Source: an uncultured Latescibacterota bacterium
Lineage (GTDB): Bacteria > Latescibacterota > UBA2968 > UBA8231
Assembly (NCBI GenBank): GCA_951813615.1
Contig: OX638377.1
Location: forward strand, 3,932,599 to 3,996,598
Direction: 5' to 3'
DNA: 64,000 nt
Shown here: positions 18,016 to 28,280 of the stretch, piece after piece
How positions within the stretch are numbered: position 1 is the stretch's first letter
How the letters are laid out: each line of letters opens with the position of its first letter
Made by a program: the position numbers and the translations under genes
The notes under the pieces: model-generated
Told to the model about the DNA's origin: nothing
Databases searched by the model: none
Seen by the model: only the letters and a program-made list of their open reading frames with translations

Positions 18016-18148
18016 GTCAATGTTTTCGTACCTAGTCGCCCAACCCAGAAACAAGGCGGTTGAGCGGCAGTTGCCGTTTCTGTACATTCCCGACCGTCAG
18101 TGAATTTGTGGCCGCGTTCCCGGTTAGTTTCACTGAAAAGGGACTGAC

Positions 18149-20392
18149 ATGAAAAAGAGCATCCCCCTGCTCGTGATTTCTTGGCTGAGCGCGGCAAATA
18201 TCGGGAGCGCGGTCGAAGAAACCATCCTAATTGGCAGCAGTGGATCACTGCCGTGGCAAGAAGGGGGTGGAACCATTGCGGCGACTGCGATCTTGGATGA
18301 GTCCACCGTCAATCAGACCAATACCCCCGGTGGAGTGATCGACTTCGAGTCCATTGATTTCCCCGGGTGGATTTTTCCGCAAAGGGTCGACACGACCGAC
18401 AACATTCTCATCGGCCTCACCAGCAAAGAGCGCGGCGGCTCGATCAGCAGTCCCATCCCCAGTGCCCAAGTCAGCTTCAAAAACGATTATAAGAAATTGA
18501 TCGACGCCGACGGTCAAACAGCGTTGGAAGTGAGAAGTACTTCCAGCGCCTCCAGTGCCGGTGCGCTGGGTCTGATCTTAGAATTCGATCTCAACGCACT
18601 ATTCGCCGTCAATCGCATCCGATTTTTTCCCCGCAATGCCGCGCCCGAACTGCCGGCACCTGACTTTCCCTTTCAGAACGATTTTATTAAGGGGTACGAG
18701 ATTTTTATCAATGACGGCCGGCCCGAATCCTATCTCAACGGCCGACCGATATGGACGACAATCGCCCTCGAAGGCCAGAACGAGGAAGCGGTCGTCGATC
18801 TGAGCATCCCCACCCAATTCGTGCGCCAGATACGCTTCAAATCGCTTACGACAGCCGACTTCGAGATTGCCGAGTTCCAAGTTTTTGCCGAGGGGTTTGT
18901 GCCGCAGGCGACCTATCTGTCCAATGTATTCGATTTTGGCGAGCCAGCCTTGCTGGGCCACTTGCGCTGGATCCAAGAAACCATCGGCGACTCCGTGCTC
19001 TCGGAGGTGCAAATTCGCACGCGCACGGGTGTGGATCCCGGGCCGGTCGAGTTTACCCGAGTCGGCATCCAGAGTATCGGCCTGACCGAGGTGAGCCGCA
19101 CGGTGGGTGGCGTGTCGAATCTGGAAGAAATTCGGGTCAAAGTGCCCTGGAAGCGCCCTCAAGACATAGAGGACGATGAGCTTAGGACTTTGGTCGAAAC
19201 CGAGCTAGAGGACGATTTGCTGAGCGGAGAAGAGGCACTTTTGGCCTGGACCCGGCTGCCACTAAAACTGCGAGCACAGCTCGAGATTTCGCAAGCCGAG
19301 TACGGCAAGATCAAAGAACAGGGGCCGATTCGCGATGATCTGACGAACTGGAGTCCTTGGTCTCCCCCGTACTCGGCCGCCGGCATAGTCGAGGCCCAAG
19401 CCTTGGAAATACCCGGGTCGGGAACGCCGATGCTCTCTCCCAGTCCACGCCGCTATTTCCAATTTATGATCGAGTTTGCCAGCCGGGGCTTTGACGCGGC
19501 CGCCGGCTTGGGGGCCTTGGCCTTTGAGCTGTCCACGCCGGCTCTAGCCGATACCCTCATCGGGGAAGTGTTTCCCCGACACGCCGACGTCGGTGCAGCG
19601 ACTGTTTTTTCCTACGCCGTCTTGGCGAAGATTGGCCAGACAACGGCCGGTTTTGACCAATTGGCGATCGAGACGCCGCTCAAGGTGGAGTCCATTGGCA
19701 TGGTAGAGATCCACGGGCCCAATGGCGAGATCGAATCGGCCGATTTTTCAGCGCGTTCATTGGACGATCTCCCCGTCGAAGCAGGCAACGGCTTTGCCGT
19801 GTTGGCCGTCTCAGACCATGGCCTGCTTTTGCAATTGCCGCCAGTGAACGAAAATAACGCGCTCGTCAAGGTAGAATTCGCAACAGCGGTTTTGCGTTTT
19901 GGCACAGTATTCTCGGCTCGAGCGTTCAATACCGAAGTCGGCGCAGTGGGACAAAATATACTCGCGGGCAATGCGGCAGATTTAGGACGAGAGGCACTAG
20001 TAGACCCCGATCTAGCCCGCATTGGCGCTCCTGTTCCCACCAATCTGACCGTAGAGGTGGCCATAAGCAACGATCTATTGACCAATGTGCGCGCTGAGCC
20101 AGCCGTATTTACACCCAATGGGGATCAAATCAACGATCGCACTGCTATTCACTACGATATCACCAACATAGCTAGTCCCGTTCTCGTGGAGATCGAACTA
20201 TTTGATTTGGCCGGCCGATCTATCCGGTCTCTGCAAATGGAAAAACAGACCAGCGGGCGTTTTGCCATTGCCTGGGAGGGCACCAATGATGAGGGTCGTC
20301 TCGTGAATCCGGGGCATTACATATACACCGTTACGCTGAACGCCGATACCGGCGCTGACAGAAAGCTCGGTGCTGTCGGCGTCGTCTATTAA
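18149..20392 (+). CDS. Secreted A-type protein 1: discoidin-like, FTPNGD and FlgD-like C-terminal domain
   Basis: A 747-residue exported protein (signal peptide MKKSIPLLVISWLSAANIGS). It shares its order of blocks with the genes at 26244 and 28281. First comes an RGGSIS block and a jelly-roll/discoidin-like region (EFDLNALFAVNRIRFFP), then EIAEFQVFAEGF, a SPSPRRYFQF strand, LIGEVFPRHAD, AGFDQLAIETPL and LRFGTVFSARAF. Last are VFTPNGDQINDR and an FlgD-type Ig fold (ELFDLAGRSIRSL, WEGTNDEGRLVNPGHYIY) ending GAVGVVY. The final Tyr is shared by all three. ATG follows an aaaggga site. It is first in the A-B-B-A-A cluster, 17 bp before the next gene. Function unknown; cell-surface assembly or anchoring is inferred. 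Confidence 0.75.
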   Translation: MKKSIPLLVISWLSAANIGSAVEETILIGSSGSLPWQEGGGTIAATAILDESTVNQTNTPGGVIDFESIDFPGWIFPQRVDTTDNILIGLTSKERGGSISSPIPSAQVSFKNDYKKLIDADGQTALEVRSTSSASSAGALGLILEFDLNALFAVNRIRFFPRNAAPELPAPDFPFQNDFIKGYEIFINDGRPESYLNGRPIWTTIALEGQNEEAVVDLSIPTQFVRQIRFKSLTTADFEIAEFQVFAEGFVPQATYLSNVFDFGEPALLGHLRWIQETIGDSVLSEVQIRTRTGVDPGPVEFTRVGIQSIGLTEVSRTVGGVSNLEEIRVKVPWKRPQDIEDDELRTLVETELEDDLLSGEEALLAWTRLPLKLRAQLEISQAEYGKIKEQGPIRDDLTNWSPWSPPYSAAGIVEAQALEIPGSGTPMLSPSPRRYFQFMIEFASRGFDAAAGLGALAFELSTPALADTLIGEVFPRHADVGAATVFSYAVLAKIGQTTAGFDQLAIETPLKVESIGMVEIHGPNGEIESADFSARSLDDLPVEAGNGFAVLAVSDHGLLLQLPPVNENNALVKVEFATAVLRFGTVFSARAFNTEVGAVGQNILAGNAADLGREALVDPDLARIGAPVPTNLTVEVAISNDLLTNVRAEPAVFTPNGDQINDRTAIHYDITNIASPVLVEIELFDLAGRSIRSLQMEKQTSGRFAIAWEGTNDEGRLVNPGHYIYTVTLNADTGADRKLGAVGVVY

Positions 20393-20409
20393 AAGCCTAC
20401 GAGGTGAGC

Positions 20410-23223
20410 ATGGCATCTGCATTGAGCCTATGGGCAAACCGACATGAGCTGAGGGGATTCTTCCTGCTGTTGTCGCTTTTGCTCGGTGTTGGCGGCTCGG
20501 CGGCCCAGGACTACGGATCTCGCCTCGGGACCCAGCGCGGCGGCGAGGTGAGTTTTGAACCTCGCGGCCCGGGGGTCCTATTCGGGGCGCTCGACCCATC
20601 GGTGCGCAAATGGTACGTGCCGCAGGAACTGTACAACGAATACCAGTGGCGTCAGTGGGAGTATTCCAACTACGCGCGTCAGCCCTACCAGCGCTATGTT
20701 AATACCGCCCTCGAAGGCAATTACTTCTACGACATCTACGGCCACTACGTCACGCGCGGATGGCTGGTGTACGACTGGCACCAAGACCAGCCCCAAGCCC
20801 TCGGCAGCAGCATCTTTAAGGATGGCCGCTTCAACGACTGGTTCAACAATCTCACGGTGAGTAGCGATTCCGAGGGCCAGTTTTCCTATGCGATCACAGT
20901 CGGCAACGAGATCCGCACCACCCTCACCCCCATGACATTTTCCAAGCCTCGTTTTAATGGGCTACAGATGGACTTCGCGGCAGATAAATACCAAGCCACC
21001 ATCATTGCCTCGCGCATAAGTGACCCGGCTACGGGCGTGACCCCACAGCCGGCTAGAGTCTCCAATTCCACCAGTCTCATTGGCGGACGGGCGACCGTGC
21101 AAGTGGGTGACTTCATCACCCTCGGCGGCACCTTGGTGGACGCCCGCAACGCCAATACTGGATTGGACGTATTCAGCGGCGATCTGATCGCCGGCAGCCT
21201 GACGGCCGGCCAGTCTTCAACACCGGTCACCGCCATCGCCATGGTGCTGAGCGACGATTCACCAGAAGACGGGATCGGAGGAGCCGCCCTTTTCAGTCAC
21301 GACATTCGCATCACCGCCCGCAATTTTGATACAGAGCTAGAGACGGTCTTCACGCTCCAGCAAGTAGTGCGCGAGGGGCTCGAGTGGCCGGTCATCTTTG
21401 GCGGGTTTCCCAAAGAGGGCTTCACGACTGCCGACGGCGACGAGCGCATCGTCTTGAACTACGATTTCAAGAGTCCAGCTTACGTCGGTCCTGACCCGCT
21501 CTCGATTGTCAGGGTCGAATTCGACTACGTATTAGCCAACGACTTCAAAGTGGAAATGTGGTCGAACAAGCAGACTGGTCGACGCTCCACTCCAGCACCG
21601 CCCATCACCGGCCAAGTCATCGCGGAAAGTGAACCCGCCTTGATTGTGCTGCAGCGGGCGGAGGGCAATGTGCGAGATATATCGAATTTGCAACGGGTGC
21701 GGTATGAATACGGTTTGCCCACCGCCAATATGGTTGGGGGTTTCACCGTCGAGGGCAAAGATGTATTTGGCTTTGATTTCAACGGGGAGTGGGACCGCAA
21801 TCTGCGCTTTTTTCAGTATCCCAATCCCGCCATTTTTTCGGCTAGCGGCAATCACGAAATCTCTTCGCTGCACGCCGATGCCTGGTTTTTTAACCTATCT
21901 AGACAGCAATACCCGTGGTTCGGTTTTTTCGAGAGCTATTCCATTGCCGCAGACTATTCGACTACGGCGACATTCGTCGTCGACCACTCCGGTGACATTC
22001 TCTACGATTCGCCCACGACCGCCTTCTACGAATTCGTCGACGACAATGACGATCAAGACCGCTTACCCGATTGGGTGCGCCGGGGGCAATCAGTCGGCGA
22101 TAATATTGTTTTTCCCGGCTGGGATGAAAATAACGACTTCATCTCCGACTTCAATCAGAACGACAACGCCACCATACCCAATAGCTTGCCCGATTACGAA
22201 GAACCTTTTCTGAGATTCGCGGTGGACCGTCCGGAGTTTCTCTTCGGCATCGATCTCAACAACAACGACTGGATCGACCGCTTTGAAGACGATGTGCTAC
22301 CGGACTATCTCTACAAGGCTGATCGCCGCGGGTACAATGCCTTTGTGGGGCTCGACATCGCTCCGGATGTGCGTCTTTTACTGGGACGGGTGGACGAGCG
22401 CATGTTTTCCCAGCAGCGAGCAAACGAATCCACTTATGGATTATTCACCTTTGACCGCAATTGGGCGGGTTTTGGCCGCGTGCGGGTTTTCGAAATGCTC
22501 AAGCGGGTGAAAGACACCATCCCGGACGACCGCCGGGCACCAACGCCGTTCTTAACGGCTCCGGCCCGACCGCTGGTGCCGGATATCTTGCCGGCCGCGG
22601 ATACCTGGGTCAACTCGTCGTTCATCGCCGTCGATCATCTGGCAGTGCCAGGCCTCGAATTAACCTCTAAGCTGAAATACGACTTCTACCATCAAGTGCT
22701 AGACGATCCAAGGGACCTCAATGAACGGCCCCTCCGCGATTTTACCAGTTTTTTCGGTATGATCAACAAAGCGTCTTATACCGCGGAATGGGGTTCCTTT
22801 TTGCTGCGACCCGGCCTAAAGAGCGAGTACTTCCAGCAGAGCGAATTCTTGCAGGAAGAGGAGCCCCGCCAACACTGGGCCGGGATCGCCCAAGTGTTGG
22901 CCCAGACGCGGCTGACACCCAATACCAAGATCGAAACGGGCCTCGAGTTGTTGCGCTTTCGCGATCTGGTCGCCGACGAAGACGACATGCTCGCCAGAGG
23001 AGTCGCGGCAGAGACCGGAGATTTGACTTCGACTCAGGTCGCCGTCCAACTGTCGGTCACTTCGGGATACCTCGGGTATATCCTCACCACTCAAGTCGGG
23101 TTGCGGGTCGGGCGCATCGGCACAGAACGCATTCGCGAAGTGACACCGGGCGTCTTTGAGAAAGGGAGTAACGGGCGCTCGGAAACGACCAGTTTTATCA
23201 CGGTTTTTGCAGGGGTCGAGTAA
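20410..23223 (+). CDS. B-type outer-membrane-barrel-like protein 1
   Basis: A 937-residue exported protein (hydrophobic leader GFFLLLSLLLGVGGSAAQ). I know no named family for it. The N-terminal third has RKWYVPQELY, EYSNYARQPYQRYV, TRGWLVYDW and TTLTPMTF, all shared with the next gene. The middle carries acidic Asp/Asn-rich segments (DDNDDQDRLPD, GWDENNDFISDFNQND, DLNNNDWIDRFEDD) resembling calcium-binding loops. The last 300 residues alternate polar and hydrophobic strands with aromatic girdles (SGYLGYILTTQVGLRVG), as in an outer-membrane beta-barrel. ATG at 20410 is preceded by gagg; a GTG at 20404 is possible. It ends 2 bp before its paralogue. Confidence 0.72.
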   Translation: MASALSLWANRHELRGFFLLLSLLLGVGGSAAQDYGSRLGTQRGGEVSFEPRGPGVLFGALDPSVRKWYVPQELYNEYQWRQWEYSNYARQPYQRYVNTALEGNYFYDIYGHYVTRGWLVYDWHQDQPQALGSSIFKDGRFNDWFNNLTVSSDSEGQFSYAITVGNEIRTTLTPMTFSKPRFNGLQMDFAADKYQATIIASRISDPATGVTPQPARVSNSTSLIGGRATVQVGDFITLGGTLVDARNANTGLDVFSGDLIAGSLTAGQSSTPVTAIAMVLSDDSPEDGIGGAALFSHDIRITARNFDTELETVFTLQQVVREGLEWPVIFGGFPKEGFTTADGDERIVLNYDFKSPAYVGPDPLSIVRVEFDYVLANDFKVEMWSNKQTGRRSTPAPPITGQVIAESEPALIVLQRAEGNVRDISNLQRVRYEYGLPTANMVGGFTVEGKDVFGFDFNGEWDRNLRFFQYPNPAIFSASGNHEISSLHADAWFFNLSRQQYPWFGFFESYSIAADYSTTATFVVDHSGDILYDSPTTAFYEFVDDNDDQDRLPDWVRRGQSVGDNIVFPGWDENNDFISDFNQNDNATIPNSLPDYEEPFLRFAVDRPEFLFGIDLNNNDWIDRFEDDVLPDYLYKADRRGYNAFVGLDIAPDVRLLLGRVDERMFSQQRANESTYGLFTFDRNWAGFGRVRVFEMLKRVKDTIPDDRRAPTPFLTAPARPLVPDILPAADTWVNSSFIAVDHLAVPGLELTSKLKYDFYHQVLDDPRDLNERPLRDFTSFFGMINKASYTAEWGSFLLRPGLKSEYFQQSEFLQEEEPRQHWAGIAQVLAQTRLTPNTKIETGLELLRFRDLVADEDDMLARGVAAETGDLTSTQVAVQLSVTSGYLGYILTTQVGLRVGRIGTERIREVTPGVFEKGSNGRSETTSFITVFAGVE

Positions 23224-23225
23224 CG

Positions 23226-26177
23226 ATGAATTCGCGCGCCTGGAGCCTCTGGGCAGTGACGATCCTAGGACTAGCCGGTGCCGCCTCTGCCCAGCCAGAG
23301 TCCGGCTATCGGCTAGGCGAACGAGTCGGCGACCACGTCGTCTATTCCACCCGTGGCGTGCCGATTTATACCGAAGCCCTACAGCCCACAGTACAGCGCT
23401 GGTATTTACCGGCCAGTTTATTCTCCGAAAACCACCACCAATGGGAATACACCAACTACGCCCGGGATCACTTTCTGCGCTACGTCAGCCCCCGCTTGGA
23501 AGGGGATCTGTTCTACGATGGCTTTGGCCGCCTGATCACTCGCGGCTGGCTCATTTACGACTGGCGTCAGGTGCAGCCGCGCATCGCCGAAAGCTCGCAG
23601 ATATTCAAGGCGAGTCAGTACATGCGATGGTTCAACAGGCAATTGCTGGCCGTCGACAGCAAGGGAGATTACAGCTTCTCCATCCTCGTCGGCGACGAAC
23701 TCAATACTACCCTGACGCCGATGACGTTCAGAAAGGCCGGCTTCAATGGGGTCATGGCCAACTTGGCGACTAATCGCCTGCGCCTGACAGGACTCTTTTC
23801 CCGCATCTCGGGACCAGTGCTGCTAGAGACCGTGGGTGTGGTCGATCCCAGAGTCAACTCCACCAATCTGGTAGCGGGCCGCAGCGAAGTAGATCTGTTC
23901 AAGGGCTTGACCATAGGACTGAACCTGGTCAATTCCCACACTTCTAATGGCAGTCGGGAAAGTTTTTCGGGCAATCCCTTCAAGGGCGAGCTATCGACGG
24001 GCCAGCTTGAGGACGCACTGCGCTCGGTTCTAGTGCGGCTCAGCGATGACTCGCCAGAAGACGGCGAGGCAGGGGCCATCCTCATCGACAGGGACATCGA
24101 GATAAAAACCAAGCTCAAACGTCCTTCCTCTGCTGATCCAGCCGTATTAGTGGAGCGGGATACCCTCATTGTCGGCAGTTCTTTTGGCTTCGACGCCACC
24201 CACATTCAGGGTGGTTCGGTGCGGAACGGTCTGCTCGTAGCCGACGGGGCCGAGAGCATTGTATTGCATTACGTCTTGGCTCCCGCGGAGGGAGAGAGCG
24301 AAGAAGGCTCCTTGCGACTGTTGCTGCAACAGCGACTAAATCTGAGCCTATCAGAGGCCCAAGATGTAATCCAAGCGATCGAAAATGTGCGCTTTCGCCT
24401 AGTATTGGCCAACGACTATCGCGTGGAAATGAGCTCGGATCGGCAGACCAACCGCTTTGGCGTGCCCCAATTCCTGCCGGTCACCAGAGCCGAAGGCAAC
24501 ATCAAGAATGAAACCAACAGCCGCCAAGTGGTTTTCGACTATGGCCTGCCCACGGCCAATCTGCTGTACGGCCTCAGCGCCGAATGGCGCAATATGCGCG
24601 GTTTCGATTTCTACGGAGAAGTAAATATCAATTCCAACTATCGGAAGTACCCGAATCGGCGCAAAAAGCATCACCGCGCAATTGCGGGTATTGCAGGTGA
24701 TAAAAGGTCGCTGGGCTGGCTGGCTAATCTCTCTTGGCAAAGTTACCCTTGGTCGGCATTCTTGGAAGGCTTTGGCATGGACGACTCCTATTCCACCAGC
24801 GTTCGGCCGGTGTCCCCATCTGGAGTGGCCAACTACGCCCCCGAAGCCACCGAGCTTTTATACGATTTTGTCGAAGACAACGACGACCAAGATCGCCAAC
24901 CCGATCAAAAGCGCCTCAATCAGGGTAGTCTGGTGCCGCCACAAGTAGGCGATTTTAACATCGACCAGACTGGCGTCGCCGACCCAGAAGTCTTCCCGGG
25001 TTATGACGAAAACGGAGATTTCATCTCTGATTTTAACCAGAACCACAATCCCATTCGCCGCAATCTGCTGCCCGATTACGACGAACCGTTTTTGCGCTAC
25101 CACTCCGACCGGCCCGAGTTTCTCTTTGGTATGGATCTGAACAACAACAATTGGGTCGATCGCTTCGAGAACGACGATTTACCCGATTACCCGTACAAAA
25201 AAGATCACTGGGGCTACAATGCCTACAGTAGCCTCCAACTTGGTCCGCAAACCAAGCTGACTCTCGGACAACTGCGGCAGGAAAAACGCGAGACGGGCGA
25301 GGAGAATCTGACGACCTATGGCCTCCTAACCGCGGTCGAGGATCTGCCGGGCAAGGGCCGCCTGCGCCTCTTCGATATGGTGAGATTGGCTAAGGACGAT
25401 ATTCCCGACCCCTTGTCGCAGTGGATCGTATCCACGCCCGAATTTGGCGATCCGGGAATCGACAGTGGGCGCCATGTCCAAGTTCTGGATCGCCTAGGAG
25501 CCACAGATACGTGGATCAACACCTTTTATGCGGACTGGAAATACGCCAGTCCGAACCAGTGGAGTACCTTTCACCGGTTTAAGTGGGAAACCTGGCGTCA
25601 GCGCAATACGGGCGTGGATTTCCTCTTAGACGAACTCGTCGATGACGAGGACAGTCAGGTGGGCACCGGCGGCGAACCCGCCGCTATCTACGACCCACTC
25701 GGCCCACAAGGCCGCAACGGTCGCCGGTCCTCGGGGTTTTTGGGCTTAATCGACAAGGCGGAATACCAGTATTCGTGGCGGGGTTTGACCATCGCTCCCA
25801 AAGCAAAAAGCGAGTTCCTCAGCCAGACTCCCTTCGACTGGACACTGGACAAACGCCGCACTTGGGACGCGCTTTTCTTTTTGCAGATCCACTTTCGCGT
25901 CCTGCGCACGACCAAGATCGAAGGCGGTTTGGAACAGCGGTTTTTCTACGATGTCCTAAACTCGGAAGAAAACCTGCAAATCGGACAGCTCAGCGGCGAT
26001 TTTCGCGGCACGGTGCTGGCGCTCAAACTCACGAATCCAAGTACCTATTTGGGCTACAAATTGATCACGGAGGTGGGCATGAGCTACAATCGGAGATCCC
26101 TAGAAAGGGTCGGCGGCAAGCGCCAGCAGAAGGCCTCGGGTCTGTTCTTCGTCTCCTTCCTAGCGGGTCTGCGCTGA
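23226..26177 (+). CDS. B-type outer-membrane-barrel-like protein 2 (tandem paralogue)
   Basis: A 983-residue exported protein (leader SLWAVTILGLAGAASAQ), homologous end to end with the gene at 20410. Shared blocks include QRWYLPASLF, EYTNYARDHFLRYV, TRGWLIYDW, NTTLTPMTF, DDNDDQDRQPD, GYDENGDFISDFNQN, DRPEFLFGMDLNNNNWVD and GYNAYSSLQL. The acidic segments resemble calcium-binding repeats. C-terminal strands such as TYLGYKLITEVGMSYN fit a beta-barrel. It differs from copy 1 mainly by insertions in the first half (near SSADPAVLVE and SEAQDVIQAIE). It lies 2 bp after copy 1, indicating translational coupling. The function is unknown. Confidence 0.72.
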   Translation: MNSRAWSLWAVTILGLAGAASAQPESGYRLGERVGDHVVYSTRGVPIYTEALQPTVQRWYLPASLFSENHHQWEYTNYARDHFLRYVSPRLEGDLFYDGFGRLITRGWLIYDWRQVQPRIAESSQIFKASQYMRWFNRQLLAVDSKGDYSFSILVGDELNTTLTPMTFRKAGFNGVMANLATNRLRLTGLFSRISGPVLLETVGVVDPRVNSTNLVAGRSEVDLFKGLTIGLNLVNSHTSNGSRESFSGNPFKGELSTGQLEDALRSVLVRLSDDSPEDGEAGAILIDRDIEIKTKLKRPSSADPAVLVERDTLIVGSSFGFDATHIQGGSVRNGLLVADGAESIVLHYVLAPAEGESEEGSLRLLLQQRLNLSLSEAQDVIQAIENVRFRLVLANDYRVEMSSDRQTNRFGVPQFLPVTRAEGNIKNETNSRQVVFDYGLPTANLLYGLSAEWRNMRGFDFYGEVNINSNYRKYPNRRKKHHRAIAGIAGDKRSLGWLANLSWQSYPWSAFLEGFGMDDSYSTSVRPVSPSGVANYAPEATELLYDFVEDNDDQDRQPDQKRLNQGSLVPPQVGDFNIDQTGVADPEVFPGYDENGDFISDFNQNHNPIRRNLLPDYDEPFLRYHSDRPEFLFGMDLNNNNWVDRFENDDLPDYPYKKDHWGYNAYSSLQLGPQTKLTLGQLRQEKRETGEENLTTYGLLTAVEDLPGKGRLRLFDMVRLAKDDIPDPLSQWIVSTPEFGDPGIDSGRHVQVLDRLGATDTWINTFYADWKYASPNQWSTFHRFKWETWRQRNTGVDFLLDELVDDEDSQVGTGGEPAAIYDPLGPQGRNGRRSSGFLGLIDKAEYQYSWRGLTIAPKAKSEFLSQTPFDWTLDKRRTWDALFFLQIHFRVLRTTKIEGGLEQRFFYDVLNSEENLQIGQLSGDFRGTVLALKLTNPSTYLGYKLITEVGMSYNRRSLERVGGKRQQKASGLFFVSFLAGLR

Positions 26178-26243
26178 GTCGCCCAGTACCTTGTATATTA
26201 TTACGATTATGTGGTGTAGCATCCCTGCCAAGAGGAGCGAATA

Positions 26244-28250
26244 ATGCCATTGGTCCAAATAGGCCGCCTAGCGTCTCTGCTGTGTTTTGGATTCTGTCTC
26301 GCCCTTTGGGGGCACCAAGACAGCGGGGCATTGACGGTTTACCGGATCGGCGGCGAAGATCTGTCCGCGCCCGAGGCGGCCGATTTCGGCGTTCCACCCG
26401 AATCTTTCCGATTTGAGCAGCACTCTTGGATGTCTTTCGAGGATGACGACTTTGGCAGCGTCAACCTGCTCGACCTAGAGCCGGGTCATATTCGGCCCCA
26501 GACTCTGGACAAAGAGGTCAATCTCACGCCGTTGATCCGCGAGCGAGGAGGGTCCATCAAGATCAACGACGGTTACGGCTGGAAAGACGAGGCGCAGCTA
26601 GATTTCCTCTTTGACGACGACGAGACCACGGCCTTTTCAGGGGATACGGGGGGCAGTCTGCGCTGTGCTAATGGCACCCCGGGGAGAAGCGGCATCATGG
26701 ATGCCCTCGGAGGCGATCCCATTGCGCAATGCAGGTATTTCAAATTCGATTTGGGTGGGGCGTTTATCATCGACCGAGTTCGATTTTTTGGCACTCCGAG
26801 ACGGGGCGACACCTTTTTTCCGCGCTCCTTCCGGTTGGGCACCAACGACGGGGATGTGCTCAAAGACGGAGAGCGGGAGATCAAGTTGACCTGGCGCGGC
26901 AAAGCCTTCGTCGACTGGGATGTCGTTGTCGAGCGCCTAGAGAACACGGACGCGGTCCTCGACTTTCAATTGCCTCCCGAGCCCGTGCAAATCCTCATGT
27001 TCGAGTCTCCTCAGGGCAAATGGGAAATCGCCGAGTTCCAGATTTTTGGCACGGGGTCGGCTCCCTTTGCCAGCTACATTTCGAGTATTATCGATTTGGG
27101 CGGCCCGGCCGTGCTGGGAGAATTGACCTGGTCCGGCAACCAAGCACCGACAGGGCGCATCGACCTTGCTGCCCGCGGTGGCGACACGTCCGATCCCAAT
27201 ACGTACTGGCGTTTTACCTTCAGAGGGGATGAAAGGTCTCGTTTCGCTGCCAACGGCCAACCCCTCAGTCGCACCGCCTACGCCAGGTTGGAAGGGGGAG
27301 AGAAGGCGGGCATAACCCCCGACGAACAGAATTGGGAACTGTGGCCACCTTTTTTTTCTTTTGCAGATGGCCGCGCCGAGCTGAGCCGCCTCAAACCCCG
27401 TCAGTTCCTCCAGTTCAAGGCCGATTTCCACTCGCCGCCAGGAGGGGAAAACAGCCAGCTCGACTATCTCCAATTCGCCGTTACGCAACCGCCCATGGCA
27501 GCGGGAGTCGTGGCCGAAATAGCACCTGCTGTCGTCGGCGCTGGCGAGCCGACGCGGTTTATTTACAAGGTATTACCCGAGGTCCAACTCGGAGAGTCGG
27601 GTTTCGACACTATTGAGATCCGCACGCCCATCGAGCCGCGGATCGAATCCGTGTCCATTAGCGGCGTCGAAGTGGAGTGGGAGGCCCTGCGGGTGGACGC
27701 CACTGGTCTGGAAGTGCGGATTCCCCGCATCGACGATGACCGTTCGGGGGAATTGATCGAAGTCGTTTTCGCGGCAGAGGTGTTCCGTTTTGGCACGGTA
27801 TTTCCCGGCGCAGTCTGGGACAGCGAGCGGCCCTATGAAGTGCGCCAACCAATGACGCCGGGCAATGCCGACGATCTGGTGGATAACAACAGGCTCAGTG
27901 TAGCTTTGCAACAAACGGGAAAGCAATCCATCGGGCGCTTCAATCTGTCTTCTCGGGTGGTAACGCCAAATGGAGATCGGGTCAATGACGAGTTGCTGAT
28001 CGAGTACGACCTTATCAACGTCGATAACGCCGGCGCTGGCATCGCCCGGCTCGAACTCTACGGGCTGGCAGGAGCGCGCATCGGAGTGTTGCAGCAAACC
28101 GAGATAACCAGCGGCCGGATTCACTTCTCGTGGCCCGGCACCGATAGCGATGGTCAGGTGCTGCCGCCCGGCCTCTATATCCTCCGTCTGGCTGTCGATG
28201 CGGACCGCGCTACGGACGCGGCGTTTCGCTCCGTAGCAGTGGCGTATTAG
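26244..28250 (+). CDS. Secreted A-type protein 2: discoidin-like and FlgD-like C-terminal domain
   Basis: A 668-residue exported protein with the A-type layout. After the leader (LLCFGFCLALWG) come RERGGSIKINDG, FKFDLGGAFIIDRVRFFG (discoidin-like strand), WEIAEFQIFGTG and KPRQFLQFKADF. Next are VVAEIAPAVVGAG, SGFDTIEIRTPI and FRFGTVFPGAVW. The C-terminal part has VVTPNGDRVNDELLIEYDL, an FlgD-type Ig fold (ELYGLAGARIGVLQQ, WPGTDSDGQVLPPGLYIL) and the terminal SVAVAY. ATG follows agagga. A 66-bp AT-rich gap precedes it, the longest in the cluster, so it may have its own promoter. The function is unknown. Confidence 0.75.
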   Translation: MPLVQIGRLASLLCFGFCLALWGHQDSGALTVYRIGGEDLSAPEAADFGVPPESFRFEQHSWMSFEDDDFGSVNLLDLEPGHIRPQTLDKEVNLTPLIRERGGSIKINDGYGWKDEAQLDFLFDDDETTAFSGDTGGSLRCANGTPGRSGIMDALGGDPIAQCRYFKFDLGGAFIIDRVRFFGTPRRGDTFFPRSFRLGTNDGDVLKDGEREIKLTWRGKAFVDWDVVVERLENTDAVLDFQLPPEPVQILMFESPQGKWEIAEFQIFGTGSAPFASYISSIIDLGGPAVLGELTWSGNQAPTGRIDLAARGGDTSDPNTYWRFTFRGDERSRFAANGQPLSRTAYARLEGGEKAGITPDEQNWELWPPFFSFADGRAELSRLKPRQFLQFKADFHSPPGGENSQLDYLQFAVTQPPMAAGVVAEIAPAVVGAGEPTRFIYKVLPEVQLGESGFDTIEIRTPIEPRIESVSISGVEVEWEALRVDATGLEVRIPRIDDDRSGELIEVVFAAEVFRFGTVFPGAVWDSERPYEVRQPMTPGNADDLVDNNRLSVALQQTGKQSIGRFNLSSRVVTPNGDRVNDELLIEYDLINVDNAGAGIARLELYGLAGARIGVLQQTEITSGRIHFSWPGTDSDGQVLPPGLYILRLAVDADRATDAAFRSVAVAY

Positions 28251-28280
28251 CTGTGCGGGTTGGCGCTGGGAGTACTTGTT

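Noticed and set aside
18060..18088. Promoter for the A/B cluster (TTGAGC-17-TACATT)
   Set aside because: Spacing is right but each box matches at only four of six positions, so it is not distinguishable from chance.
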